From NCBI GenBank assembly GCA_016867255.1, contig VGKB01000004.1:1-33007 (forward strand): a stretch of 33,007 nucleotides of DNA. Reading direction: 5' to 3'. The DNA is from Candidatus Moraniibacteriota bacterium. Lineage in GTDB: Bacteria > Patescibacteriota > Minisyncoccia > CAIUEV01. Made by a program: the position numbers and the translations under genes. This document shows, piece by piece, positions 7,406-14,914 of this stretch (positions are counted from its first letter, which is position 1; the number at the start of each line of letters is the position of its first letter). Below the pieces are notes generated by a model, which searched no databases, had not been told where the DNA came from, and saw only the letters and a program-made list of their open reading frames with translations.

Positions 7406-8560
7406 TTAAGGATAAATTTTGATGTTTTTTAGCCGAGGATAAACAGTTGCGTCCCGAATCGACTTATGAGCTAATGCCCAAGTTACAAATCTTTCAATTC
7501 CTAAGCCAAATCCGGAAGTGATTTTATAACTGGATTGTCTTCTAAGGTTTATATACCACTCGTAGGGCTTAGGTGAAAGATTTTTTTGCCGTTTTAATGA
7601 TTCGTACATCTCTTCTGGCTTGTCTTGACGCTGGCCGCAACCTACAATTTCTCCACCAAAAGAATTATTAGCTAATGGTGGGAAAAGCAGATCGGCATTG
7701 AGCACTTTATCTGAAGATTTTGGGTGGGGTTTTTGATAGAATGGTACCCGATCCCGATCATAATACATAACCCAAAGCGGAGTTTCAATTTTTAGTATTC
7801 TCATTAATTCAACTTCTCCTTCAGCCGAGATATCTCTACCATGATCGGTAAAGTTTATCAAATTTTTCTTATTGTTTGTAACTAGAATCTCAATTGCTTT
7901 GTCAAAAGTTAGTTTTGGAAAATTCTTACAATCCGCCAGTTGTTTCAGTGCTCTTTTGGTTGCCATGGGATCAGAACTAATTTTATCAACCATTTTTTCC
8001 ATAAAAAGAATGATCTGACATAGAACCTTAACATATCCTTCTATAATTGGCATAATCATTTTCAATGTCCCAATCATTTCAAATTCACAATGATAGAATT
8101 GATTTAAATGTCGTTTATCGCAATCTTCTCCACGCATGGACGGTAGATAACAATATAATTTTTCAAATCCATTTAGTAAGAGAGGTTCAAATCCAAATTG
8201 AGAAGAATCAACCAGGTATGTCTTAAGATTTCCAAACTTTATGGGTATTGGTTTAGAATCAGAGCCCGGCCCAGAAGGAGACGAAACGCTAGGTGATAAC
8301 ATAAATAAATCAACTGATTTTGCATTCTGCTTTTCTGAAAAATAATAGTCTGAAACCTTACGAATGTAGTGACGCAAAGTGATTAGCGCATAGTAGTAAT
8401 TACAATTTGTTAAATCTAAATAGTGTTTTTGGGGATCATACAATGGGACGAGACAATTTTGGCGTTTGCACTTTTCGTATAATTTGTCTTCCTTCCGAAG
8501 ATTTTCTTTAATTACTTTTATACTCATAATATTTTTCGAAATATAATATTTATATCGCAT
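7406..8560 (-). CDS. AsnRS/AspRS-like catalytic domain, no anticodon-binding domain
   Basis: The 384-aa protein carries the class IIb catalytic core: motif 2 RGED...RHL at 143-152, followed by a QFYHCEFEM stretch (154-162), GGEIVGCGQR at 302-311, and motif 3 GFGLGIERF at 350-358 with the ATP-binding arginine intact. The C-terminus (YPRLKNIKIYP) matches the usual AsnRS end. The ~100-residue N-terminal OB-fold that recognises the anticodon is absent; only about 50 residues precede the core. Stand-alone cores of this kind include the archaeal AsnRS-derived asparagine synthetase and synthetase paralogues recruited to metabolite biosynthesis. It therefore probably activates an amino acid and passes it to something other than normal tRNA. 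Met12 is an alternative start; neither start has a clear Shine-Dalgarno. It is the first gene of the operon with the methyltransferase and MccF-like peptidase. Confidence 0.85.
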   Translation of the reverse strand: MRYKYYISKNIMSIKVIKENLRKEDKLYEKCKRQNCLVPLYDPQKHYLDLTNCNYYYALITLRHYIRKVSDYYFSEKQNAKSVDLFMLSPSVSSPSGPGSDSKPIPIKFGNLKTYLVDSSQFGFEPLLLNGFEKLYCYLPSMRGEDCDKRHLNQFYHCEFEMIGTLKMIMPIIEGYVKVLCQIILFMEKMVDKISSDPMATKRALKQLADCKNFPKLTFDKAIEILVTNNKKNLINFTDHGRDISAEGEVELMRILKIETPLWVMYYDRDRVPFYQKPHPKSSDKVLNADLLFPPLANNSFGGEIVGCGQRQDKPEEMYESLKRQKNLSPKPYEWYINLRRQSSYKITSGFGLGIERFVTWALAHKSIRDATVYPRLKNIKIYP

Positions 8561-8629
8561 AAATTTTTGTGATCGACAATACTCTACAGCATTTTTTAGC
8601 GAATATTTAATTTAAAAAGCCAAAAATGA

Positions 8630-8659
8630 TTGACAAAAGCAAAATTTATATTGCATAGT
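8630..8659 (+). promoter_or_regulatory. Candidate promoter for the LeuRS gene
   Basis: TTGACA at 8630-8635 is consensus; CATAGT at 8654-8659 is a weak -10 at 18 bp. The predicted leader is about 85 nt. The same intergenic region must also carry the promoter for the divergent AsnRS-like operon. Confidence 0.45.
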
Positions 8660-8693
8660 ATATTAAACCTGATAAGGTCGTTCCTTAAAAAAC

Positions 8694-8720
8694 AAGCTCC
8701 TATACCTAGTGACGGAGCTT
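8694..8720 (+). promoter_or_regulatory. Stem-loop in the LeuRS leader
   Basis: A 7-bp perfect stem (AAGCTCC / GGAGCTT, 13-nt loop) lies 30 nt upstream of the start codon. There is no T-tract and no T-box consensus, so it is not a classical T-box. It may affect mRNA stability or translation. Confidence 0.4.
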
Positions 8721-8750
8721 TAGACAAATCTATTTCAGAGGAGAACCGTC

Positions 8751-10670
8751 ATGTACGATTTCAAGAGAGCCGAGGCTTTTTGGCAAGAGTTTTGGGAAAG
8801 GGAACATCTGTTCGATATGCCACAGAACGAATCTCGTGAAAAGTTCTATGTGCTGGGAATGTATGCTTACCCTTCCGGAGACGCTCACATGGGACACGTC
8901 CGAAATTATACAATCACAGACGTTATTGCCCGCTACAAAAGAATGAATGGGTGCAACGTTCTTCACCCCACAGGATGGGACGCATTTGGACTGCCGACCG
9001 AAAATGCTGCTTTCAAGAGAAACATTGAACCGCAGAAGTGGAATACTGAATGTACCGCCAAGATGAAGCAGCAGTTCCAAAAACTGGGATTCAGTTATGA
9101 CTGGGACAAGGTCATCGATACTTCTCATCCGGAATATTATCATTGGACACAATGGCTACTCATCCGGTTCTGGGAGAAAGGTCTTCTTTATCGAGATATC
9201 AGAGAAGTTAATTGGTGCCCAAGCTGCAACACAGTGCTCGCTAATGAACAGGTCGAGAATGGAAAATGTGAACGATGTAAAAGTGTTGTCATTCCAAAAA
9301 AGACAACACAGTGGTTTCTGAAGACGACGGCTTACGCTAATCGTTTAACAGAGGACCTCAATTTGTTGAAGGATTGGCCACCTCGAGTCATTGCGATGCA
9401 ACGTAATTGGATTGGTAAACAAAAAGACGGCTCTTTCCGTCTGCGTGATTGGTGTGTATCACGCCAACGCTATTGGGGGGCACCTATCCCTTTCGTGATC
9501 TGTCCTAAGTGTGGGATTAGGCCCGTTCCTGACCAGGAATTACCAGTCAAGTTGCCATTGGGAGTAGATATTACGCCCGGTTGGCCTCCTCCTTTAGCAA
9601 GAATCCCGTCATTTGTTGAGACAACTTGTCCAAAGTGTGGAGGCGCTGCGGAGAGAGCGACCGATGTGCTTGACACATTTGTCTTCTCCGCATGGTACTT
9701 TCTCCGATTTACTGATCCGCACAACACAAAAGCCCCGTTTGATAGTAAGTGGCAAAGCTACTGGATGGATGTTGACTTATACGTCGGTGGAGTGGAGCAT
9801 GCAACGGTGCATCTGATTTATGCCCGTTTCTTTCACAAGGTTCTGTATGACCTCGGGCTAGTCGACCGCCCAGAACCTTTTAAACGATTATTTGTTCAGG
9901 GGATGGTGTGTCTCAAAGGTGAAAAAATGTCCAAATCGAAGGGCAACATTGTGACACCAGTCGAGATACTCGACCAATTCGGGGCTGATGCCTTGCGAGC
10001 CTACATCCTTTTTGTAGGTCCTCCTGAGTTAGACGTCGATTGGCAGGATAACGGCATTCGTGGTTGCCACCGGTTCGTGGAAAGAATGTACTCTGTGCTC
10101 ACCAGAGTATCAGAACAGCACTTTCAAAAGGATTGGCGTCGGCTGATTACTCGAGAACAGTTGGCAGATGCCGATATTCAATTCCGTGGTCATGTTCATC
10201 GCACCATCTCTCGGATAACAGAAACGATTGAAAAAACCTACCACTTCAATACGGTGATTTCAGCTTTTATGGAGGTGCTGAATAACTTCGAGGAGTATCT
10301 GAAGACATCAGTAAACCCAGTAGTAGTAAGTGAAGCGGTGGAGATCTTAACCTTGGTACTTTCCCCTTTTGTCCCACATCTGGCTGAAGAGGTCTGGCGA
10401 AATTCTTTGGGCCAGTCTAATAGTGTTTGCGTCCAGCGGTGGCCTAGTTACGAACCTTCATTGGCTTTCCAAGGAGATTTCCAGATAATAATTCAAGTCA
10501 ACGGGAAGAAAAAGGGCGTTCTGGACTATGATGACAACCAAAGACCTTCGAAAGAAGAAGTTGAAGAATCCGCTCTCAAATTTCTCCGAAATAAAGAAGT
10601 GGTTCTTTCTGAAGGTGCGCGTTTGATCTATGTTCCAAACCGTGTAATAAACTTTATTACCAAAAAATAA
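8751..10670 (+). CDS. leuS: Leucyl-tRNA synthetase lacking the CP1 editing domain
   Basis: The 639-aa class I synthetase aligns along its length with bacterial LeuRS: HMGH (HIGH motif) at 46-49, a zinc-binding CxxC...CxxC set (156/159/173/176), a second one (251/254/293/296), KMSKS at 392-396, the anticodon helical domain (about 460-560), and a complete C-terminal domain ending near YVPNRVINF. Between MQRNWIG (216-222) and RDWCVSRQRYWGAPIP (232-247) there are only about nine residues, where ordinary LeuRS has the roughly 190-residue CP1 domain that hydrolyses mischarged Ile/norvaline-tRNA. This explains the short length (usual 800-880). No stop or frameshift suggests decay. A strong GAGGAGAA ribosome binding site supports the start. 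It could be the only cellular LeuRS or a second, specialised copy; its synthetase-like neighbours favour the latter. Confidence 0.92.
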   Translation: MYDFKRAEAFWQEFWEREHLFDMPQNESREKFYVLGMYAYPSGDAHMGHVRNYTITDVIARYKRMNGCNVLHPTGWDAFGLPTENAAFKRNIEPQKWNTECTAKMKQQFQKLGFSYDWDKVIDTSHPEYYHWTQWLLIRFWEKGLLYRDIREVNWCPSCNTVLANEQVENGKCERCKSVVIPKKTTQWFLKTTAYANRLTEDLNLLKDWPPRVIAMQRNWIGKQKDGSFRLRDWCVSRQRYWGAPIPFVICPKCGIRPVPDQELPVKLPLGVDITPGWPPPLARIPSFVETTCPKCGGAAERATDVLDTFVFSAWYFLRFTDPHNTKAPFDSKWQSYWMDVDLYVGGVEHATVHLIYARFFHKVLYDLGLVDRPEPFKRLFVQGMVCLKGEKMSKSKGNIVTPVEILDQFGADALRAYILFVGPPELDVDWQDNGIRGCHRFVERMYSVLTRVSEQHFQKDWRRLITREQLADADIQFRGHVHRTISRITETIEKTYHFNTVISAFMEVLNNFEEYLKTSVNPVVVSEAVEILTLVLSPFVPHLAEEVWRNSLGQSNSVCVQRWPSYEPSLAFQGDFQIIIQVNGKKKGVLDYDDNQRPSKEEVEESALKFLRNKEVVLSEGARLIYVPNRVINFITKK

Positions 10671-10708
10671 TAATGTAATCGAGGAGAACAAGAGATTGCT
10701 CTCTCACA

Positions 10709-10738
10709 GGACAGTTATGAGATAACTGTCCCTTTTTA
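10709..10738 (+). terminator. Rho-independent terminator of the LeuRS gene
   Basis: A 10-bp perfect stem (GGACAGTTAT / ATAACTGTCC) with a GAG loop is followed by CTTTTTATTATT on the plus strand, about 40 nt after the LeuRS stop codon. Confidence 0.92.
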
Positions 10739-10766
10739 TTATTAAATGCAATATTTGTATCAAAAT

Positions 10767-10804
10767 AAAAAGAGGGTAATAAATATTTCTTACCCTCTTT
10801 TCTC
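10767..10804 (-). terminator. Terminator of the TIM-barrel hydrolase gene
   Basis: A 12-bp perfect stem (AAAAGAGGGTAA / TTACCCTCTTTT, about 10-nt loop) lies 20 nt downstream of the minus-strand stop. On the minus strand it ends in TTTTTATTTT. Confidence 0.88.
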
Positions 10805-10820
10805 TCCATAACTTATTTCT

Positions 10821-11840
10821 TCAAAAGAAGTACACATTTTTAGCATTTTTGAAAAAAATGGAGTCAAGTACCGATTTGCATCTAGGATACATTTTTTCAA
10901 TGGCTTCCCGTAACGATAAGAGAGCTTGCCAATGTAGATGAGTGGCGTTTTTAGCTAAATATCCATACTCAACATATTCATTGTAATCTACCCAATGATA
11001 TGGATAAGCACTCGCCATTCTTTCCCCAAGTTGTGGGTTTTGGTATAAAATCCCCCTGATCATATTTATTGGCGCATCAGTTCCAAAAAGCAATCGTTCA
11101 TAACCAAAAACTTTCAAAGCAGAGCCTATTATAAGGCTTGAAATAACTAGTGCTGTGTCAAAAAACAGGTTTGGATATTTCTTGATCTCCCGATAATCTT
11201 TTTCGATGTTTTTGGATTCGTAAGATGGTACTCCCAAATGAGCAAGTACTACAATAAGTTTTGGAAAATCAATCATCAACTGTTTAACTTCGTTAGTAAT
11301 CTCCTCAATTCGTCTTGGAAGGTGGAGAATTATGGGAGTTTTGTTGTTTTGGCAAAATTCTAAGATTTCTGGACGGAAAAAATCGTAGATATGGCTATAT
11401 GGCGGAAAAGTTTGCCAGGGATACATTTTCAAAGCTGCACATTTTGAGGATTTTATAGCTTTTACTGTATAATCAACTTCATCTGGGATTCCCATAATAG
11501 CAAATCGATCGGGCTGGTTTATCTGTTTCTTGAAATACTTATTTGATGAATAGAAGTCAATTCCAACAAAAGGACATGGAATAAAAAGGGATTTAACAAA
11601 TCTTCCTGGAAAAAGAATCTGATTTAATTTAGTTGACTTTTTTAAATCAAAGTCTAAAAAAGTTGATGCTGGATGACTTAAGAGAAAATCATGACTCGTA
11701 ATAAGGTTGGGAACATTGATGTGAGAATGTGAATCAATAATTTTTTCTGGGAGCCAATATAACAATTGTTCTCTTAGTTTAACTTCGCTTCTAGTTAAGG
11801 AAAAAGAGTATTTCTCATAATTCCATTTTAACTTTTCCAT
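10821..11840 (-). CDS. TIM-barrel metal-dependent hydrolase (amidohydrolase_2 type)
   Basis: The 339-aa protein shows amidohydrolase-superfamily metal ligands in order: HxH (His38, His40 in IIDSHSH), a possible lysine at LKMYPW (Lys138), HLP (His173), AHLG (His201) and GTDAP (Asp255). This pattern fits the amidohydrolase_2 group, which contains decarboxylases, lactonases and hydrolases. There is no signal peptide. A strong AAGGAGATAAGCA precedes the ATG, and its own terminator follows. It converges on the LeuRS gene and may belong to the same functional island, either in compound tailoring or hydrolysis. The gene is visibly AT-richer than those to its right. The substrate cannot be inferred. 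Confidence 0.85.
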   Translation of the reverse strand: MEKLKWNYEKYSFSLTRSEVKLREQLLYWLPEKIIDSHSHINVPNLITSHDFLLSHPASTFLDFDLKKSTKLNQILFPGRFVKSLFIPCPFVGIDFYSSNKYFKKQINQPDRFAIMGIPDEVDYTVKAIKSSKCAALKMYPWQTFPPYSHIYDFFRPEILEFCQNNKTPIILHLPRRIEEITNEVKQLMIDFPKLIVVLAHLGVPSYESKNIEKDYREIKKYPNLFFDTALVISSLIIGSALKVFGYERLLFGTDAPINMIRGILYQNPQLGERMASAYPYHWVDYNEYVEYGYLAKNATHLHWQALLSLREAIEKMYPRCKSVLDSIFFKNAKNVYFF

Positions 11841-11967
11841 TGCTTATCTCCTTTTTAAAGAACAGTTATTTGGATAGATTTATTTATCCAAACTTAATTA
11901 TTATGTAACATAAGTTTATTTTAAATCAAGTAAAACAAACACATGATTATACGGTTTTCTGACGTTG

Positions 11968-12087
11968 GCTCTGGGGGCCGGAGTCTCACGTCCCCCGCCA
12001 TTCGGCGGGGTCTCAATAGGGCTTCCGCCCTCTTGTCCTCGTCGTTACACTCCTCAGTCACCCCGAACGGGGAAAATACTTTTCCCC
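11968..12087. repeat. Hairpin-rich tRNA-flanking region with tRNA-Asn 3'-end fragment
   Basis: At 11968-11982 there is an exact 15-nt copy of the tRNA-Asn 3' end as it reads at 12160-12174; homology then stops. It is followed by a series of short GC-rich hairpins: CCCCGCC/GGCGGGG (11993-12010), AGGGC/GCCCT (12018-12031), CCCC/GGGG (12061-12072) and GGGGAAAA/TTTTCCCC (12069-12087), the last two sharing a strand. A tRNA-like GGTTCGAATC follows near 12098-12107 but its flanks do not pair as a T-arm. I read this as a decayed tRNA copy overgrown by palindromic elements. No gene is seen in 11841-12160. Confidence 0.6.
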
Positions 12088-12125
12088 GACCCCCTTTGGT
12101 TCGAATCGTGACCCCAAAACAAAAC

Positions 12126-12156
12126 AAAAAATCCCGCCATAAGGCGGGGATTTTTG
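12126..12156 (-). terminator. Terminator downstream of tRNA-Asn
   Basis: The stem ATCCCGCC / GGCGGGGAT (one bulged G, ATAA loop) is flanked by A's and T's on both sides, so it can work in both directions. On the minus strand it begins 5 nt after the tRNA and ends in TTTTTTG. Confidence 0.85.
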
Positions 12157-12160
12157 TTTG

Positions 12161-12232
12161 CTCTGGGGGCCGGATTCGAACCGGCGACCAAGTGGTTAAC
12201 AGCCACCTGCTCTACCACTGAGCTACCCCAGA
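12161..12232 (-). tRNA. tRNA-Asn (GUU)
   Basis: The minus strand folds as a full 72-nt cloverleaf: acceptor stem TCTGGGG / CCCCAGA, D-arm GCTC...GAGC, anticodon arm with loop CTGTTAA (anticodon GTT), T-arm GCCGG-TTCGAAT-CCGGC, and discriminator G. CCA is not encoded (GCAA follows), so it must be added after transcription. A terminator follows at 12126-12156. Confidence 0.97.
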
Positions 12233-12296
12233 ATGATAGATAATTTATAAACCATGATTTGAATCTAGGAAAGACAGTCTCTCCGCCTGCGGCGGA

Positions 12297-12359
12297 CCTG
12301 CTCCCCGCCCGACTGGACGACGCCAGTCGTTCGGGCGGGTACCACTGAGCTACCCCAGA
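12297..12359 (-). pseudogene. tRNA-Asn 5' fragment interrupted by a 36-nt palindrome
   Basis: The 27 nt of the tRNA-Asn acceptor/D-arm region (12206-12232) are repeated exactly here as two pieces, 12297-12303 and 12340-12359, separated by a 36-nt insertion at 12304-12339. In tRNA sense the insertion falls in the D-loop, just after AGTGGTA. The insert is a nested palindrome (outer CCCGCCC/GGGCGGG, inner GACTGG/CCAGTC). No anticodon, T-arm or 3' acceptor strand follows; another hairpin, TCCGCC/GGCGGA, lies at 12282-12296. It looks like a broken extra tRNA copy. Confidence 0.8.
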
Positions 12360-12360
12360 A

Positions 12361-12702
12361 ATTATAGAACCTGAAACATGAAACAGTCTCTTCTTATCGG
12401 AGTAAATCTAAGCCCCGGGTTACTGCTTAAGATGGTAACAAAAAGCCAACTCTTTGACGAGAGCGCACTGCTAAGATAAATCAAAAAATGGGAATTGTAA
12501 ACCCTATGTCAGGGGGTTTGTGGAATACTGTGCAAGATAATTTACTGCGAAACTTGTGGCTTTAGGACGGGGCAAATATCTGTAAGCGACGCATAATATT
12601 AAAGTTGACAACGTTTTCATTTAAGGTAAAATAGTTATAAGAAAAATTTAGACGGGTCTTTTGCCTTTTCATTTAACAAAAATAAATATCTAAAACAAAA
12701 AC
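12361..12702. other. Intergenic region without a recognisable gene
   Basis: No supported reading frame or RNA gene was seen. It contains short potential stems (such as AAACCC...GGGTTT around 12509-12530), an 18-nt sequence at 12584-12601 that recurs at 19414-19431, and the promoter at 12605-12632. Confidence 0.5.
12605..12632 (+). promoter_or_regulatory. Sigma70-type promoter for the secreted protein gene
   Basis: Consensus TTGACA (12605-12610) and TAAAAT (12627-12632) are separated by 16 bp, giving a leader of about 65 nt before the ATG at 12703. Confidence 0.65.
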
Positions 12703-13746
12703 ATGCAAAAAACAACAACTCTGTTGGGAGCAATGGTGTTTGTATCCGGGTTGTTTTTCACGGGGAATGCGTTGGCTTTTGACAATCCCGACGAAGACGA
12801 CATTTTCTGGGAGACTTTAAGCGCGATGGACAACCCTAATGATGTGGATGGCTGCAAAGCGAAAATTGACGAGCTGTGGGCATCGGGAGAACTAAACAGA
12901 TATGATGTGGAAAGAAGGAGAGAAGCCGGACAGACCGTTCCCGACTCTGAATTGTATGATATGAGCGAAGGACATCGGGTGTCTATGACCGCGGGCTATT
13001 ACAATTCTTGCGAAGGATTGGACGAGGGCTTTGAAATAATGCGTAGCTCTATGGAGCAATACGGCAAAACTTCCAATATTTGGGATATGGCCGACTGGCA
13101 CAATGTAACCGGTTTGTATTTCCAAAGCGCGGGAGAAGGAAGAATTGATTTTACCAGAACATTGGATTTTATGTCTTACCGCTTTCAGATTTTTATGCAA
13201 AACCTCCCCAATTTGTTGGTTTTCCAAGATGGATATATCAGTTTGAACGCCGAAATGGTTTCAGAGCTCAAGAACTATGGGGCGGTACTCACGATGTACG
13301 GTTTGAATTTCTCGGAAACCCCGGATATTTATGTTGACGGAGTGTTGGCCGATTCTTCCGATGTGAGTGACATCACATATGATTCCGGCGCCGGAACGCT
13401 TTCCTTTACCGCCAGCCACTTCAGCTCCTATCGAGCAGTAACCAAGGGATCCAAACAAAGCGTGATGAAACTAACCGGGACTACCAAAAAGAGCATCAAG
13501 TATAACGCGAGGAAAAGCACGTTTAAGGTGAAAGCGAAAGGGAAAGGGCTAAGGAAATCAGGTACTTCTACCATCTGTCGGCTGGGCTTCACTGAAGCTA
13601 CCAAGGTTAGTGTTTCCAAAAAAGGGAAGAGCGTGGTTTGCGTCTTCCCGATGAGCGAATTTTCCCAGACCGGCTATTATCCCCTCACGATTTCCATATC
13701 CGGAAAGGGCGAGGTATCCCGCCAAAACGCAATTAGAATCAAGTAA
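12703..13746 (+). CDS. Secreted protein of unknown function, 347 aa
   Basis: An N-terminal signal peptide (about residues 1-25, hydrophobic core ending in GNALA|FD) indicates export. The mature part has an acidic helical segment (about 26-170), a beta-rich segment ending in ITYDSGAGTLSFTASHFSSY (about 213-235), a pattern found in many surface proteins, and a basic Lys-rich beta domain with two cysteines (about 245-347) that may form a disulfide. The basic end could help wall or DNA contact. A promoter precedes it, but no Shine-Dalgarno is clear. I do not recognise the whole protein as a known family. Confidence 0.85.
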   Translation: MQKTTTLLGAMVFVSGLFFTGNALAFDNPDEDDIFWETLSAMDNPNDVDGCKAKIDELWASGELNRYDVERRREAGQTVPDSELYDMSEGHRVSMTAGYYNSCEGLDEGFEIMRSSMEQYGKTSNIWDMADWHNVTGLYFQSAGEGRIDFTRTLDFMSYRFQIFMQNLPNLLVFQDGYISLNAEMVSELKNYGAVLTMYGLNFSETPDIYVDGVLADSSDVSDITYDSGAGTLSFTASHFSSYRAVTKGSKQSVMKLTGTTKKSIKYNARKSTFKVKAKGKGLRKSGTSTICRLGFTEATKVSVSKKGKSVVCVFPMSEFSQTGYYPLTISISGKGEVSRQNAIRIK

Positions 13747-13858
13747 TTGAGCTGAGAATTTGTTTTAGCGCTTTAGAAGAACAATAGATGTTTCCCCTAT
13801 ACAATTGGGTATAGTTATTTTATAGTCTGAGTTACCGTACGTTTCCTAAACTTTGGCT

Positions 13859-14821
13859 ATGAAATATTTTGCTAAAGTGGTTTTGTTTTTTTTAATTGCC
13901 GCGGCTGGCTTTGTCTTGTTGCGCTATTTTAACTGGTTTACGCCGAAAGAGCCCTTAGACTTTTCCGGAGAAAAAACGGTTACCGTGAGTGACAACGGCT
14001 TGGAGCATAAAATGACTACCAAGGCCCCCGATGTCGGCGCGGCGCTAACGGAAAATAACATTCAAACGGGAGAAAAAGATGAAATTATCCCGCCGCGGGA
14101 GACGGCGGTTTTTCCCGGCATGAATATTATCATCAACCGGCAGGCGCGGGTGAAAATTTACGCGGACGGAAAAGTTTTAGAAAAAACTACTTTAACTAAA
14201 ACTGTTTCCGCCGCGCTGGCGGAGAGTGATATCGCCCTGGGCCACGCGGACGAGGCGGATCCGCACCCGGAAACCCGGTTAAGCGACGGTCTGGAGATAA
14301 AAATAACCAGGGTCAATACCGAGGAAATTACCGAAGAGGAGCCGATTGATTTTGAAACGGTGGAGAAAAAAGACAAGCAAGTTGATTGGGGCTTAAAGAA
14401 AATTACCAAAGAAGGGGAAAAGGGTGTGCGGGAAGTTAGCTACAAAATAACCTACAAAAACGGCAAGGAAACCAAAAGGGTCAAATTGGCTTCAAAAATA
14501 ACCAAAAAACCGGTGGCAGAAGTCGTGAGCATCGGCACCCGGCTTAATATTGGGAAGAGCAAGACGGGAATTGCCAGCTGGTATAACGCGGATCTTGATG
14601 AGTGCGCTTCCCGCGACCACCCTCCCGGCACCTGGCTGCGGGTTACCAGCATTGCAAACGGCAAACAGGTTTTTGTCCGGGTGGCCGGCTACGGGCCCCA
14701 AGAAGGCACGGGGAAACTCATTGATCTGGATAACAAGTCGTTCAAACAAATCGCGTCTTTAGGACAGGGGGTAGTGAGGGTAAAAGTGGAGGAAATTTTA
14801 AACAAGAATTTTAAACCGTAA
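13859..14821 (+). CDS. DUF348-G5-RlpA-like cell-wall protein
   Basis: I use the ATG at 13859 rather than the in-frame TTG at 13853. A membrane anchor or signal segment (about 3-22) is followed by two DUF348 ubiquitin-like repeats (about 38-95 and 98-154), a G5-like domain (about 156-228) and an RlpA-type double-psi beta-barrel (about 236-312, beginning GIASWYNADLDECASR). This resembles YabE/Rpf-like wall proteins, in which the final domain cleaves or binds peptidoglycan. At the NDRGP site of RlpA the sequence reads VAGYGP, so the conserved aspartate is missing; the IDLD aspartate is kept. It may therefore bind rather than cut glycan. Neighbouring genes also encode envelope proteins. Confidence 0.85.
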   Translation: MKYFAKVVLFFLIAAAGFVLLRYFNWFTPKEPLDFSGEKTVTVSDNGLEHKMTTKAPDVGAALTENNIQTGEKDEIIPPRETAVFPGMNIIINRQARVKIYADGKVLEKTTLTKTVSAALAESDIALGHADEADPHPETRLSDGLEIKITRVNTEEITEEEPIDFETVEKKDKQVDWGLKKITKEGEKGVREVSYKITYKNGKETKRVKLASKITKKPVAEVVSIGTRLNIGKSKTGIASWYNADLDECASRDHPPGTWLRVTSIANGKQVFVRVAGYGPQEGTGKLIDLDNKSFKQIASLGQGVVRVKVEEILNKNFKP

Positions 14822-14914
14822 AAAGGTCAGGAAAAAAGGAAGAGAGAAAATAATCTTTGTTCTAATCAGCGCAGGCGGAAGAGGCCTTACAATAAAATTT
14901 TGCGCAAAATGAGT

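Noticed and set aside
8660..8750. T-box riboswitch upstream of LeuRS
   Set aside because: There is a stem-loop, but no T-box consensus (AGGGTGG-type) and no terminator/antiterminator pair.
11943..12221. 92-aa plus-strand open frame over the tRNA region
   Set aside because: It runs antisense through tRNA-Asn and the hairpin cluster; its SGGRIRTGD-like end is the usual false translation of an antisense tRNA.
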